Source: CAZLYX01 sp964563885 (GTDB lineage Bacteria > Pseudomonadota > Gammaproteobacteria > Burkholderiales > Neisseriaceae). Taken from it: a stretch of DNA of 64,000 nucleotides. Position numbers and translations under genes: made by a program. Under the pieces are notes generated by a model that was not told the DNA's origin, ran no database searches, and saw nothing but the letters and a program-made list of their open reading frames with translations. The stretch is from the NCBI GenBank assembly GCA_964563885.1, contig CAZLYX010000001.1:1-64000 (forward strand), given 5' to 3'. Below, in pieces: positions 47,731-56,441 of this stretch (the stretch's first letter is position 1; each line of letters starts with the position of its first letter).

Positions 47731-47830
47731 NNNNNNNNNNNNNNNNNNNNNNNNNNNNNNNNNNNNNNNNNNNNNNNNNNNNNNNNNNNNNNNNNNNNNN
47801 NNNNNNNNNNNNNNNNNNNNNNNNNNNNNN
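47731..47830. other. Assembly gap of 100 N between tex and aceA
   Basis: The flanks share no sequence. An uptake sequence begins directly at the right edge (47831), so the missing part could be its inverted partner, which assemblers often fail to cross. Confidence 0.9.
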
Positions 47831-47857
47831 AGGCTACCTGAATCATTATTAAATCAA

Positions 47858-49459
47858 TTAATCGTTGCTAAATTGATTCATGGTATTGTCTTTACCGCCT
47901 GCTTTTAATGCAGCGTCGCCAGCAAAGTATTCTTTATGGTTATCACCTAAGTCAGAACCAGCCATGTTTTGATGTTTAACACAAGCGATGCCATTACGGA
48001 TCTCTTCGCGTTGAACATTTTTCACATAAGCCAGCATGCCTTCATCAGCAAAGTAACCTTTAGCTAGCGTGTCGGTAGACAGAGCAGCTGTATGGTACGT
48101 TGGCAATGTAATCAGGTGATGGAAAATACCTGCTTCTGCAGCAGCATCTCTTTGGAAAGTACGGATTTTTTCATCTGCTTCTTTAGCCAAATCAGTGCTA
48201 TCGTAATCAATAGACATCAAGCGATCACGATTGTAAGCAGCTACATCTTTACCAGCTTCTTGCCAAGTGTCATACACTTGTTGACGGAAATTCAGCGTCC
48301 AGTTGAATGATGGGCTATTGTTGTATACAAGCTTAGCATTCGGAACAGATTCGCGAATTTTATCTACCATCTCTTTAATTTGGCCAACGTGTGGTTTTTC
48401 AGTTTCGATCCACAATAGGTCAGCACCGTTTTGCAAAGAAGTGATGCAATCTAGAATAACGCGATCAATACCAGTATCTTTACGGAACTCGAACAAGTTG
48501 CTTGGCAAACGAGTTGGTTTCAACAATTTACCATTAGCCTTGATTACCAAGTCGCCGTTTTGGATATCGTCAACACTGTTGATATATTCGCCAGCCAAGA
48601 AACTGTTGTATTGGTCACCCAAGTCACCTGGCTCATTGGTTACAGCGATTTGCTTGGTCAAGCCAGCACCTAAAGAATCCGTACGAGCAACGATTACGCC
48701 GTCATCCACGCCTAGCTCTAAGAATGCATAACGCACAGCGTTGATTTTTGCCAAGAAGTCGATATGAGGAACAGTTACTTTACCATCTTGGTGTCCACAT
48801 TGTTTTTCGTCTGAAACTTGGTTTTCGATTTGGATACAACATGCACCCGCTTCAATCATTTTTTTAGCCATCAAGTAAGTGGCTTCAGCATTACCGAAAC
48901 CAGCATCGATATCGGCAATGATAGGTACAACGTGCGTTTCGAAGTTGTCGATTTGGCTCAACAATTCTTTTTCTTTAGCAGCATCACCAGCAGCACGGGC
49001 ATCATCTAATGCAGTGAACAACAAGTCTAGTTCACGAGCATCAGCTTGGCGTAAGAACGTGTACAGCTCTTCAATCAAGTCTGAAACCGTGGTTTTTTCG
49101 TGCATTGATTGATCCGGCAATGGGCCGAATTTAGAACGCAAACCAGCAACCATCCAACCAGACAAGTATAAGTAGCGTTTAGAAGTTGTTTTCAAATGCT
49201 TTTTAATAGAGATCAATTTTTGTTGACCAATGAAACCATGCCAGCAACCTAGAGATTGGGTATATTTTGCAGGGTCTGCATCATATTCGGCCATATCTTG
49301 ACGCATGATGCCAGCTGTATATTTAGCAATATCTAGACCAGTTTGAAACTGGTTTTGCAAACGCATACGGGCAACATATTCTGGCTTGATATCGTGCCAG
49401 CTGTTACCCGCTTGTTGTTTTACTGAATCTGCATGTTTAATCTCATCTTGGTACGACAT
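47858..49459 (-). CDS. aceA: Isocitrate lyase, long form
   Basis: 533 residues, the length of the Pseudomonas aeruginosa-type enzyme rather than the 434-residue E. coli type. The catalytic cysteine motif is EKQCGHQDGK; other family segments are IIADIDAGFGNAEATY, IQIENQVSDE and YNNSPSFNW. It splits isocitrate to succinate and glyoxylate, the first step of the glyoxylate bypass. An AAAGGAG site lies just before the ATG. Malate synthase is not in this window. Expected to work with AceK, encoded at 40.5-42.2 kb. Confidence 0.97.
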   Translation of the reverse strand: MSYQDEIKHADSVKQQAGNSWHDIKPEYVARMRLQNQFQTGLDIAKYTAGIMRQDMAEYDADPAKYTQSLGCWHGFIGQQKLISIKKHLKTTSKRYLYLSGWMVAGLRSKFGPLPDQSMHEKTTVSDLIEELYTFLRQADARELDLLFTALDDARAAGDAAKEKELLSQIDNFETHVVPIIADIDAGFGNAEATYLMAKKMIEAGACCIQIENQVSDEKQCGHQDGKVTVPHIDFLAKINAVRYAFLELGVDDGVIVARTDSLGAGLTKQIAVTNEPGDLGDQYNSFLAGEYINSVDDIQNGDLVIKANGKLLKPTRLPSNLFEFRKDTGIDRVILDCITSLQNGADLLWIETEKPHVGQIKEMVDKIRESVPNAKLVYNNSPSFNWTLNFRQQVYDTWQEAGKDVAAYNRDRLMSIDYDSTDLAKEADEKIRTFQRDAAAEAGIFHHLITLPTYHTAALSTDTLAKGYFADEGMLAYVKNVQREEIRNGIACVKHQNMAGSDLGDNHKEYFAGDAALKAGGKDNTMNQFSND

Positions 49460-49916
49460 GACTACTCCTTTGTACTTACTTCGATTTTTAGATATTTGTT
49501 TAGCTTTCGCTATCTACTTTGTGACGATGTAGTGCGATGTAGTGGAATTTACCTTCTTTTCTCAGCTTTGACTAGTCCTTGAGCGCAGTATTTTTACCTT
49601 ATTAACAAACAGCAAGCAAATGTTCTTTTATACATAAAATATCTACATTAAGCCAATATTACTAACAAAAAAGCTATATTAAGTTAATTTTAATAAAAAT
49701 ATTTATATTTAAATTCAATCTTGTGTACAATTATAAAATATTATTACAATTAGAATATCAACGCAAGAAGCAATATCGTAACTAAAACCTAACATTATTA
49801 GAATAAATCATTAAAAATTACTAACATTTAGCATTTTAATACTTTTATTTTGAGTGGGTATTTTTTAAAATAAATGAACAACCTTACAACGCTCTTCCTT
49901 GTAGCGATTAAATACC
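49460..49916. other. AT-rich leader and promoter region of aceA
   Basis: About 460 bases without a gene. From about 49600 to 49880 it is very AT-rich with many A and T tracts, probably bent. Nearer to aceA it has a 10-bp tandem repeat (49525-49544) and a spaced inverted repeat TAGATA...TATCTA (49489-49494 and 49511-49516). Confidence 0.5.
49525..49544. repeat. Tandem 10-bp repeat upstream of aceA
   Basis: CGATGTAGTG occurs twice without a break, 66-85 bases before the aceA start codon. The 10-bp period would place both copies on the same face of the helix, as for a regulator binding site. Confidence 0.6.
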
Positions 49917-49953
49917 TTCAAAAAATGTCCTTCCAGGCTACCTGAAAGGACAT
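49917..49953 (-). terminator. Terminator of the partial acyltransferase gene, with an uptake sequence as its tip
   Basis: ATGTCCTT (49925-49932) pairs with AAGGACAT (49946-49953). The inner CAGG-CTA-CCTG is part of a single uptake sequence AGGCTACCTGAA. On the minus strand a T6 run follows. It starts 26 bases after the gene's stop. Confidence 0.8.
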
Positions 49954-49978
49954 CTTGAAATCAGACTTATTTAATGTA

Positions 49979-50251
49979 CTACTCATAAAATGATGGCTCG
50001 CCCTCTGGCCTGGTTTTAAAGCGCTTATGTAACCAAAAATATTGTTCCGGATGCTCAAGCACCCTAGCTTCGATAAAATCATTCATTCGTTGTGTGTCTG
50101 CTTCTATATCTTTAGTTGGAAAATTTTCCCACGGTGGATAAAATCGCAATGTAACGGTGCTATCTTTGTTGCGAGTTGGAATAGCTGGAATCACTTTGGC
50201 GTGAACCAATGTCGCAATGCGACTTAATCCGGGAATAGTAGCCGTTTTAAC
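49979..50251 (-). CDS. LpxL/HtrB-type lipid A acyltransferase, C-terminal part (cut by gap)
   Basis: 91 residues before the N run. ATIPGLSRIATLVHAKVIPAIP, then TLRFYPPWENFP, DTQRMNDFIEARVLEHPEQYFWLHKRFKTRP match the last third of neisserial HtrB/LpxL proteins, which add a secondary acyl chain to lipid A. About 190 N-terminal residues are missing, including the H-x4-D catalytic motif, and the sequence on the other side of the gap is not their continuation. The gene is probably intact in the organism. Confidence 0.8.
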   Translation of the reverse strand, partial: VKTATIPGLSRIATLVHAKVIPAIPTRNKDSTVTLRFYPPWENFPTKDIEADTQRMNDFIEARVLEHPEQYFWLHKRFKTRPEGEPSFYE

Positions 50252-50351
50252 NNNNNNNNNNNNNNNNNNNNNNNNNNNNNNNNNNNNNNNNNNNNNNNNN
50301 NNNNNNNNNNNNNNNNNNNNNNNNNNNNNNNNNNNNNNNNNNNNNNNNNNN
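50252..50351. other. Assembly gap of 100 N, true length unknown
   Basis: The two sides do not belong to one gene: left is the end of an LpxL-type acyltransferase, right the start of a signal-peptide protein. At least about 570 bases of acyltransferase must be missing, so 100 N is a placeholder. Confidence 0.85.
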
Positions 50352-50518
50352 GCACTGGCTTGGTTTATCTGGTTCCATGCCAAAACATGTTTGGACTTTT
50401 GTGGTTTACTAACCCGCTCTATACTGCCTTTTCCATTTGCTGAATCTGGTAGTAACCATAAAGCAAGGCATGCAAAAAAGCAGGCCCTACGTTTAATATT
50501 CATGCCCTTATTATCCAT
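50352..50518 (-). CDS. Start of a secreted protein of unknown family (cut by gap)
   Basis: About 55 residues. A basic start and hydrophobic stretch (MNIKRRACFFACLALWLL), then PDSANG, read as a signal peptide; KHVLAWNQINQ follows and runs into the gap. The ATG at 50518 or 50503 could be the start. No family recognised. Confidence 0.4.
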
Positions 50519-50624
50519 AATCAAGTTACATCATTGTCATTCATCATTAGGTTGTAGCGACTATGATGAATGCATTTTATTTTATTATCAACCTTTTATA
50601 CAGTGTAATCACTTTCAATACATT

Positions 50625-50659
50625 ACAAAAGGCTACCTGAACATCAGCTAGCCTTTTGT
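50625..50659 (-). terminator. Terminator of the LpxL-like gene from a trimmed uptake-sequence pair
   Basis: ACAAAAGGCTA (50625-50635) with TAGCCTTTTGT (50649-50659). The inner CTG/CAG adds pairs. The right arm has lost part of the uptake sequence, leaving a shorter stem. It lies 21 bases after the stop. Confidence 0.75.
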
Positions 50660-50680
50660 ATGTAATTATCCACATTCTGA

Positions 50681-51574
50681 TTATTCAGGGCGTGGTGGCG
50701 CACCGGCTGGCTGCTTATAACGCTTGTAAGAAAACAAATATTGTGCGGGAAAACGCTTAACCCATATTTCCACATTGTCATTTATCAATTGAGTATCTTT
50801 CACAGCATTACCAGTCAGCTCACCTTGCATCGGTTCGATATGCAGCACGAATCCTTGTCCGTTTGGCAATCTTTCGCCACAAAAAAATAGCGTGCTCACA
50901 TTTTTCATATTAGCGAGCTTACCTGCCAATGTCATGGTATAAGCAGGTCGCCCAAAAAAATTTACCCAGATACCATCTGCCCCGTGTGGCACTTGGTCGG
51001 GCAACACAATAGTCGCCTCAGCTGCGCGTAAAGCTTTCATCACCTGCTTGACTCCTTGCAGATTGGTTGGCGCTGTGCGGCCTTTATCACGCACTCGCCC
51101 AGCATTCATGACTGCATCCAACCATTTTTGTTTCGGCGGACGATACATAGCGGTGAGTGGAAATGGTAAATGATGGCTGATATAGCGGCCCGCTAGATCA
51201 TAGCTGCCTATATGTGGTGTAATCAGCAGTAAGCCTTCGTTTTTTTCTAAGGCTGTCTGAACGTGTTCCCAACCGTGCACTGCTTTAAACAAATCAACAA
51301 TATCTTCACTTGAACGCATCCATGCCACCGGCAGCTCAAAACCGCCTTTGATACTTTCTTGGCAAACAGCCTTGATGAGGGTGTGACGAGCTAGCTTGTC
51401 TGATATAATTCCAGCCGACTCGACATTTCCGCTGATTGTATCGCGTAGCTTTTTTGGCAGAAAACAATAGCCAATAGAGCCTAAAAAATTGCCAATTCTA
51501 TGCAAGATAGGCAACGGAATGGCAGCAATTGCACCAAAAAACCAAAAAGTAATTTTTTGCATGGTTAAAGTCAT
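50681..51574 (-). CDS. LpxL/HtrB family lysophospholipid or lipid A acyltransferase
   Basis: 297 residues with one N-terminal membrane helix. The acyltransferase motif H-x4-D is [12 protein letters not shown] (near residue 118), followed by [39 protein letters not shown] and the C-terminal [10 protein letters not shown]. It transfers an acyl chain from acyl-ACP to the lipid A precursor. Two such genes lie in tandem here, next to divergent metK, as in Neisseria. MTLTM offers two starts. A variant uptake sequence AGGCTGTCTGAA lies inside (about 51250). Confidence 0.88.
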   Translation of the reverse strand: MTLTMQKITFWFFGAIAAIPLPILHRIGNFLGSIGYCFLPKKLRDTISGNVESAGIISDKLARHTLIKAVCQESIKGGFELPVAWMRSSEDIVDLFKAVHGWEHVQTALEKNEGLLLITPHIGSYDLAGRYISHHLPFPLTAMYRPPKQKWLDAVMNAGRVRDKGRTAPTNLQGVKQVMKALRAAEATIVLPDQVPHGADGIWVNFFGRPAYTMTLAGKLANMKNVSTLFFCGERLPNGQGFVLHIEPMQGELTGNAVKDTQLINDNVEIWVKRFPAQYLFSYKRYKQPAGAPPRPE

Positions 51575-51684
51575 ATAGAAAGCAATGTATCATTGTAACA
51601 AAGGCGTGCCAAAATTTTAACTTTAAACATGCACAATGTAGATTATGGGCAGTCCAAACCCACATACCTAGGAAAAGACAACAC

Positions 51685-52854
51685 ATGAGCGAATATCTAT
51701 TTACTTCTGAATCTGTATCAGAGGGGCATCCAGATAAAGTGGCCGACCAAGTTTCTGATGCTATTTTAGATGCCATTTTAGCGCAAGACCCAACCGCTCG
51801 CGTAGCAGCTGAAACACTAGTTAACACTGGCTTGTGCATATTGGCCGGCGAAGTGAGCACTACTGCGCAAGTTGACTACATCAAAGTTGCGCGCGAAGCC
51901 ATTGCACGCATTGGTTATAACAACTCTGAATTGGGATTTGACGCCAATGGTTGTGCAGTAATGATGTGTTATGACCAGCAATCGCCCGACATTGCCCAAG
52001 GCGTGAACGAAGGAGAAGGAATTGATCTCAACCTTGGCGCGGGCGATCAAGGTCTAATGTTTGGGTATGCATGCGATGAAACCCCTACTTTAATGCCGTT
52101 TGCTATTTACTACAGCCACCGCCTGATGCAACGCCAAAGTGAATTACGCAAAAATGGCCAACTACCTTGGCTACGCCCCGATGCAAAAGCACAACTCACT
52201 TGTGTTTACGATGCCAAAACTGGAAAAGTTAAACGCATCGACACCGTTGTATTGTCCACACAGCACGATCCAGAAATTGATTACGACACGCTAAAAAAAG
52301 AAGTTATTGAGCACATTATTAAGCCTATTCTGCCAGCTGACATGCTAACAGACGAAACCAAATACTTAATCAACCCTACTGGCCGTTTTGTTATCGGCGG
52401 ACCACAAGGCGACTGTGGTTTAACGGGTCGTAAAATCATTGTTGATACCTACGGCGGCGCAGCACCACATGGCGGAGGCGCATTTTCAGGCAAAGATCCC
52501 ACCAAAGTCGACCGTTCCGCAACTTACGCTTGCCGTTATGTTGCCAAAAACATTGTTGCCGCAGGTTTGGCTACTCAATGCCAAATTCAAGTTTCTTACG
52601 CTATTGGCGTGGCCGAGCCAACTTCTATTGCCATCGATACTTTTGGTACTGGTAAAATCAATGAAGCAGAGCTCATCGGCTTAGTGCGCAAACATTTTGA
52701 CTTGCGCCCCAAAGGCATCATCCAAATGCTAGACTTACAACGTCCTATTTACACCAAAACGGCTGCCTATGGACACTTCGGTCGCGAAGAGCCTGAATTT
52801 ACTTGGGAATACACCGATAAAGCCGCAGCTTTAAGAGCTGATGCAAATCTGTAA
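51685..52854 (+). CDS. metK: S-adenosylmethionine synthase
   Basis: 389 residues, full length. [16 protein letters not shown] near the N-terminus, [12 protein letters not shown], the P-loop-like [16 protein letters not shown] and the C-terminal [15 protein letters not shown] are all conserved. It makes SAM from methionine and ATP. AGGAAAAG precedes the ATG. The 110-base leader shows no SAM riboswitch. Confidence 0.98.
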   Translation: MSEYLFTSESVSEGHPDKVADQVSDAILDAILAQDPTARVAAETLVNTGLCILAGEVSTTAQVDYIKVAREAIARIGYNNSELGFDANGCAVMMCYDQQSPDIAQGVNEGEGIDLNLGAGDQGLMFGYACDETPTLMPFAIYYSHRLMQRQSELRKNGQLPWLRPDAKAQLTCVYDAKTGKVKRIDTVVLSTQHDPEIDYDTLKKEVIEHIIKPILPADMLTDETKYLINPTGRFVIGGPQGDCGLTGRKIIVDTYGGAAPHGGGAFSGKDPTKVDRSATYACRYVAKNIVAAGLATQCQIQVSYAIGVAEPTSIAIDTFGTGKINEAELIGLVRKHFDLRPKGIIQMLDLQRPIYTKTAAYGHFGREEPEFTWEYTDKAAALRADANL

Positions 52855-52887
52855 TTTAAACAGTGGTTGATGGTAAGTAATACTAAT

Positions 52888-52919
52888 TAAGGCTACCTGA
52901 ATATTTTCAGGTAGCCTTA
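52888..52919 (+). terminator. Uptake-sequence terminator of metK
   Basis: TAAGGCTACCTGAA (52888-52901) with its complement (52906-52919), loop 4 bases, 33 bases after the stop. Confidence 0.8.
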
Positions 52920-53033
52920 TGCTTAATGCTTATCAATCTTCGTTCATTTAATTAAATCAGGGTTTTGTTTTAGATATTGGACCTAATGTTTATACTATTT
53001 AAGCTACTTAATCACATATCAGCACCATAGCTA

Positions 53034-53062
53034 TTGACGCATTCCCTATAGTTCTCTATACT
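53034..53062 (+). promoter_or_regulatory. Sigma-70 promoter of tRNA-Asn
   Basis: TTGACG (53034-53039), 17-bp spacer, TATACT (53057-53062), 13 bases before the mature tRNA 5' end. A strong match, as expected for a stable RNA. Confidence 0.85.
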
Positions 53063-53075
53063 GCTTATCTTCAAT

Positions 53076-53151
53076 TCCCTGATAGCTCAGTTGGTAGAGC
53101 GACGGACTGTTAATCCGCAGGTCCCAGGTTCGAGTCCTGGTCGGGGAGCCA
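53076..53151 (+). tRNA. tRNA-Asn (anticodon GTT)
   Basis: 76 nt. Acceptor stem TCCCTGA with TCGGGGA, D-arm AGCTCAGTTGGTAGAGC, anticodon GTT at 53109-53111 in ACTGTTAATC, T-arm GGTTCGAGTCC, and encoded CCA end. Its own promoter and terminator flank it. Confidence 0.98.
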
Positions 53152-53157
53152 AAATTT

Positions 53158-53186
53158 AAAGCCTAAACATAATTGTTTAGGCTTTT
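53158..53186 (+). terminator. Intrinsic terminator of tRNA-Asn
   Basis: GCCTAAAC (53161-53168) with GTTTAGGC (53175-53182) followed by TTTTC. The next 300 bases hold no gene; a partial uptake sequence lies at about 53359. Confidence 0.88.
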
Positions 53187-53497
53187 CTGGTATCTACGCT
53201 CTTTTTTATCACTAAGATTTAAGCATACTTATTTTAAATAATGGTGGTATGGGCATTTGATAATTGAAATTAAACCGCATAAATGAATAGTATTGAACGC
53301 CGCTTTAAATCAGTAACATAATTTAGGGTAATTCATGAGAAATCTACCAAAGTATTTTTTAGCCTTTCAGGTAGCTTATGGCCTTAAGCCCTATGCACCC
53401 TATTTGTGTTTTGACGATCGGCAACAAAAGTCGTATTTTGAAATTTATATACATAACACACAAGCACTTGTCTTAGTTAACATCACGAATCAATATT

Positions 53498-53529
53498 AAA
53501 GGCTACCTGAAAAGTTTCAGGTAGCCTTT
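53498..53529 (-). terminator. Uptake-sequence hairpin at the end of the envelope cluster
   Basis: AAAGGCTACCTGAAA (53498-53512) with its complement (53515-53529), loop 2 bases, 59 bases after the stop of the unrecognised 143-residue gene. Confidence 0.75.
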
Positions 53530-53588
53530 GCATTAAATAGAATGAAGACTCATTTTTCAATATCAGTTAAATTTACTTAGTTAGGTAA

Positions 53589-54020
53589 TTAGCTGATAAC
53601 CACTTGAACCTCTTTTGTTGAACTCCATTGCATAGCAGTTGCTGTTTCAGGCACGCAAACCACAAGCGCTTTTAATTCCATTTTCCCATCTGCCTCATAA
53701 ATGGCTGCCACTGAGAAGCGGTGTTTTATTTCAACTATACCGGTTTGAGCGCTAAGCTTTTGTGTGGTTGAAAAACCTAGGAAACCATCCTTACCACCTC
53801 TCGTTGCGCGCTGTAAAAATAATTGATGATTATTGGGGAAAACAGAATACACATCCATTGTTTCATCTATTTCATAGAGCGCTATTGTTGCGTTGTAATT
53901 CAATCCAATGTTTCTCTCAACTTCAGAGAATTTTATCTTTGCAGTTACAGTAACATCAAAGTTATGTCCTTTTCCCACAATTTGACTACTGTCAATATTT
54001 ACTTCCGTTATATGTGGCAT
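53589..54020 (-). CDS. Unrecognised 143-residue cytoplasmic protein
   Basis: No signal peptide or membrane segment. Alternating polar and hydrophobic residues (VNIDSSQIVGKGHNFDVTVT; VEIKHRFSVAAIYEADG; ALVVCVPETATAMQW) suggest an all-beta sandwich. A good AAGGAG site lies about 9 bases before the ATG, so it is probably expressed. It lies 75 bases after lpxA on the same strand but is not part of the usual cluster. I cannot assign a family. Confidence 0.6.
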   Translation of the reverse strand: MPHITEVNIDSSQIVGKGHNFDVTVTAKIKFSEVERNIGLNYNATIALYEIDETMDVYSVFPNNHQLFLQRATRGGKDGFLGFSTTQKLSAQTGIVEIKHRFSVAAIYEADGKMELKALVVCVPETATAMQWSSTKEVQVVIS

Positions 54021-54095
54021 GTCATATTCTCCTTAACTAAAAATAGCTGTGGAACAAACAATTTCGATACAACGATTTGACTATAGCATATCAGG

Positions 54096-54872
54096 TTAGC
54101 GAACGATACCTCGGTTTGAAACTTCAAAAAAATCTTTAAACACAGTCAATTCAGGTGCATTTTCACTTAACTGTAACACTTGAGATTTGGCTTCTTCATA
54201 ACCTAAGCCTTGACGATATAAGACTTTATAGATATTTTTTACGTTACTTATTTGTTCAGCAGTAAAGCCACGACGACGCATGCCCTCGGTATTGAGCCCT
54301 GAAGCTTCGGCGCGATACCCTGCTGCCATCACATAAGGTGGTACATCTTTATGCACGCCAGCAGCGAAGGCTGTCATCGCATATGGGCCGATAAGGCAAA
54401 ATTGGTGCACCAATGAATAGCCACCAAGAATAACATAATCACCAATGGTTACATGGCCGGCCAATGAAGCGTTGTTGGCAAAAATGGTGTGGCTGCCCAC
54501 AACGCAATCATGCGCCAAATGAACATAAGCCATAATCCAGTTATGATCGCCAATACTGGTTTCACCAATGCCTGTTATGGTGCCACAATTAAAAGTAGTA
54601 AATTCGCGGATGGTATTGTGGTTACCAATGATTAGTTTGGTTGGCTCACCTTGATATTTTTTATCTTGGGGCATTGCACCCAAAGAGGCAAACTGAAAAA
54701 TTGTATTGTGTTCGCCAATGGCAGTATGGCCTTCGATAACGGTATGTGGGCCGATTTCGGTATGCGCACCAATGCGTACGTTCGGGCCGATCACGGTATA
54801 GGGGCCGACTTTAACTGTGCTATCCAGCTCCGCTTTGGGATCAATTAGCGCGGTTGGGTGGATTAGGCTCAT
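54096..54872 (-). CDS. lpxA: UDP-N-acetylglucosamine O-acyltransferase
   Basis: 258 residues. A left-handed beta-helix of hexapeptide repeats ([20 protein letters not shown] and on) with a C-terminal helical part. The catalytic histidine region is [11 protein letters not shown]. It adds a 3-hydroxyacyl chain from ACP to UDP-GlcNAc, the first step of lipid A. AAGGA lies 7 bases before the ATG. Confidence 0.97.
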   Translation of the reverse strand: MSLIHPTALIDPKAELDSTVKVGPYTVIGPNVRIGAHTEIGPHTVIEGHTAIGEHNTIFQFASLGAMPQDKKYQGEPTKLIIGNHNTIREFTTFNCGTITGIGETSIGDHNWIMAYVHLAHDCVVGSHTIFANNASLAGHVTIGDYVILGGYSLVHQFCLIGPYAMTAFAAGVHKDVPPYVMAAGYRAEASGLNTEGMRRRGFTAEQISNVKNIYKVLYRQGLGYEEAKSQVLQLSENAPELTVFKDFFEVSNRGIVR

Positions 54873-54926
54873 GGTTGATTCCTTAAATGTTAAAATTTTT
54901 GTTGACGCAATTGTAATAGCGCCTAT

Positions 54927-55379
54927 TTATTTAACAATACGTTGAGCACACATAATAATCGCTGCAACTGCTAATTCACCATTAACCGTAGCCACGGCTT
55001 TGAATTTTCCAATACCGCGTTTATGCGCTATTAAATCAATGTCAAACACCAGCTGGTCGCCCGGAATAACTTGGCGTTTAAAACGCACTTCATCTAAGCC
55101 TGCAAATAATGTCACTTCATTTTCTTTGCGCCCACCACCCGTTAACGCTGCCAAACAGCCACACGCTTGAGCCATTGCCTCAACAATAATCACACCAGGC
55201 ATCACTGGGAAATCTGGAAAATGACCTTGGAAATATGGCTCATTCATTGTGACATTTTTAATTGCTTGCAAGCTCACACCTAATTCAACAGCAGTAATGC
55301 GGTCAATAAGTAAAAATGGATGACGATGTGGCAGCAAAGCTTGAATGTCTTTTGCTTCTATGGGGAGTTGGATATCCAT
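54927..55379 (-). CDS. fabZ: 3-hydroxyacyl-[ACP] dehydratase
   Basis: 150 residues, hot-dog fold. The active-site motif is LLPHRHPFLLIDRI (His) and PGVIIVEAMAQACG (Glu). It dehydrates 3-hydroxyacyl-ACP in fatty acid elongation and competes with LpxA and LpxD for the same substrate, hence its place between them. Confidence 0.98.
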   Translation of the reverse strand: MDIQLPIEAKDIQALLPHRHPFLLIDRITAVELGVSLQAIKNVTMNEPYFQGHFPDFPVMPGVIIVEAMAQACGCLAALTGGGRKENEVTLFAGLDEVRFKRQVIPGDQLVFDIDLIAHKRGIGKFKAVATVNGELAVAAIIMCAQRIVK

Positions 55380-55392
55380 ACGGTATTTTTCC

Positions 55393-56424
55393 TTATTGTT
55401 TGTCTTGCAGTTCGCCCAATGTTTGCTGGAGCTGTTTTATTGTCTTGGCCATATCACTTAAATGGCGCACATGCACTGCGTTGCGCGCCCATTCTCTATG
55501 TGTTTGCAGTGGATAACACGTTGCATAATAACCCGGTTCTTTAATAGAATGAGTTACAGCCGTGCCACCGCCAATGGTGGTTTTATCACAAATTTCGATG
55601 TGCCCAACAAACATTGCAGCACCGCCGATAACACAATAAGAACCAATCTTAGTGCTACCTGAAATACCAGCACATGCTGCAATAACCGTATGTTCACCAA
55701 TTTGACAATTGTGCCCAATTTGAACTTGATTATCAATTTTTGTGCCTTTACCTACTACGGTGTCTCTCATTGCACCACGGTCAATCATGCTGTTGGCACC
55801 AATTTCAACATCGTCACCCAAAGTTACACCGCCTGTTTGCGGAATTTTAAACCATTCGGTTTGGGTAAACGCCAATCCAAAACCATCGGCACCAATCACA
55901 CTACCACCGTGAATCTCTACTCTATTACCAAACGTACAACCATAATAAATGACTGCATTGGGATGAATAACAACATCGTCACCAAACTTGCAATCATGCT
56001 CCACTACGGCGCCAGCTAAAATACGACAGCGCTCGCCTAAAATCACATTGGCACCAATATAAGCATGTGCGCCCACTTCGCAGCCTGCCGGCACTACCGC
56101 GCTTGGCTCAATCACAGCTGTAGTGTGTATATGACCATTAGCTTGTACAACTGGATAAAATAATCGAGCAACTTTAGCGAAATACAGATAAGGGTCATCC
56201 GCAATAATCAAACTGCGCCCACCAAAATCTGCAGCCGCTTTGGGGCTTACAATCACCGCACCAGCATGGCTTGCCAGTACCGCAGCTTTGTATTTTAGAT
56301 TGGCCAAAAATGTAATATCATCGGTAACAGCCTCTTCGCTGGGTGCAATGCGTTGAACCAACACATCAGCACCTCGAAGCTCGCCGCCAAGGCGCGAAAT
56401 GATATCGGATAAACGATAAGACAT
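55393..56424 (-). CDS. lpxD: UDP-3-O-(3-hydroxyacyl)glucosamine N-acyltransferase
   Basis: 343 residues. An N-terminal uridine-binding domain (to about residue 100) precedes a hexapeptide-repeat beta-helix (IHTTAVIEPSAVVPAGCEVG and on). The catalytic histidine lies in the QIGHNCQIGEHTVIA segment. It adds the second acyl chain to lipid A. Its ribosome site lies within a degenerate uptake sequence. Confidence 0.97.
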   Translation of the reverse strand: MSYRLSDIISRLGGELRGADVLVQRIAPSEEAVTDDITFLANLKYKAAVLASHAGAVIVSPKAAADFGGRSLIIADDPYLYFAKVARLFYPVVQANGHIHTTAVIEPSAVVPAGCEVGAHAYIGANVILGERCRILAGAVVEHDCKFGDDVVIHPNAVIYYGCTFGNRVEIHGGSVIGADGFGLAFTQTEWFKIPQTGGVTLGDDVEIGANSMIDRGAMRDTVVGKGTKIDNQVQIGHNCQIGEHTVIAACAGISGSTKIGSYCVIGGAAMFVGHIEICDKTTIGGGTAVTHSIKEPGYYATCYPLQTHREWARNAVHVRHLSDMAKTIKQLQQTLGELQDKQ

Positions 56425-56428
56425 AGCA

Positions 56429-56441
56429 AGGCTACCTAAAA
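56429..56441 (-). promoter_or_regulatory. Degenerate uptake sequence at the lpxD ribosome-binding site
   Basis: Read on the minus strand, TTTTAGGTAGCCT fills the space between the skp stop and the lpxD ATG. TTAGGT is the only Shine-Dalgarno-like element there. One base (C to T or similar) separates it from a full uptake sequence. Confidence 0.5.

Noticed and set aside
51575..51684. SAM riboswitch in the metK leader
   Set aside because: The leader is short and shows none of the conserved stems of known SAM riboswitches.
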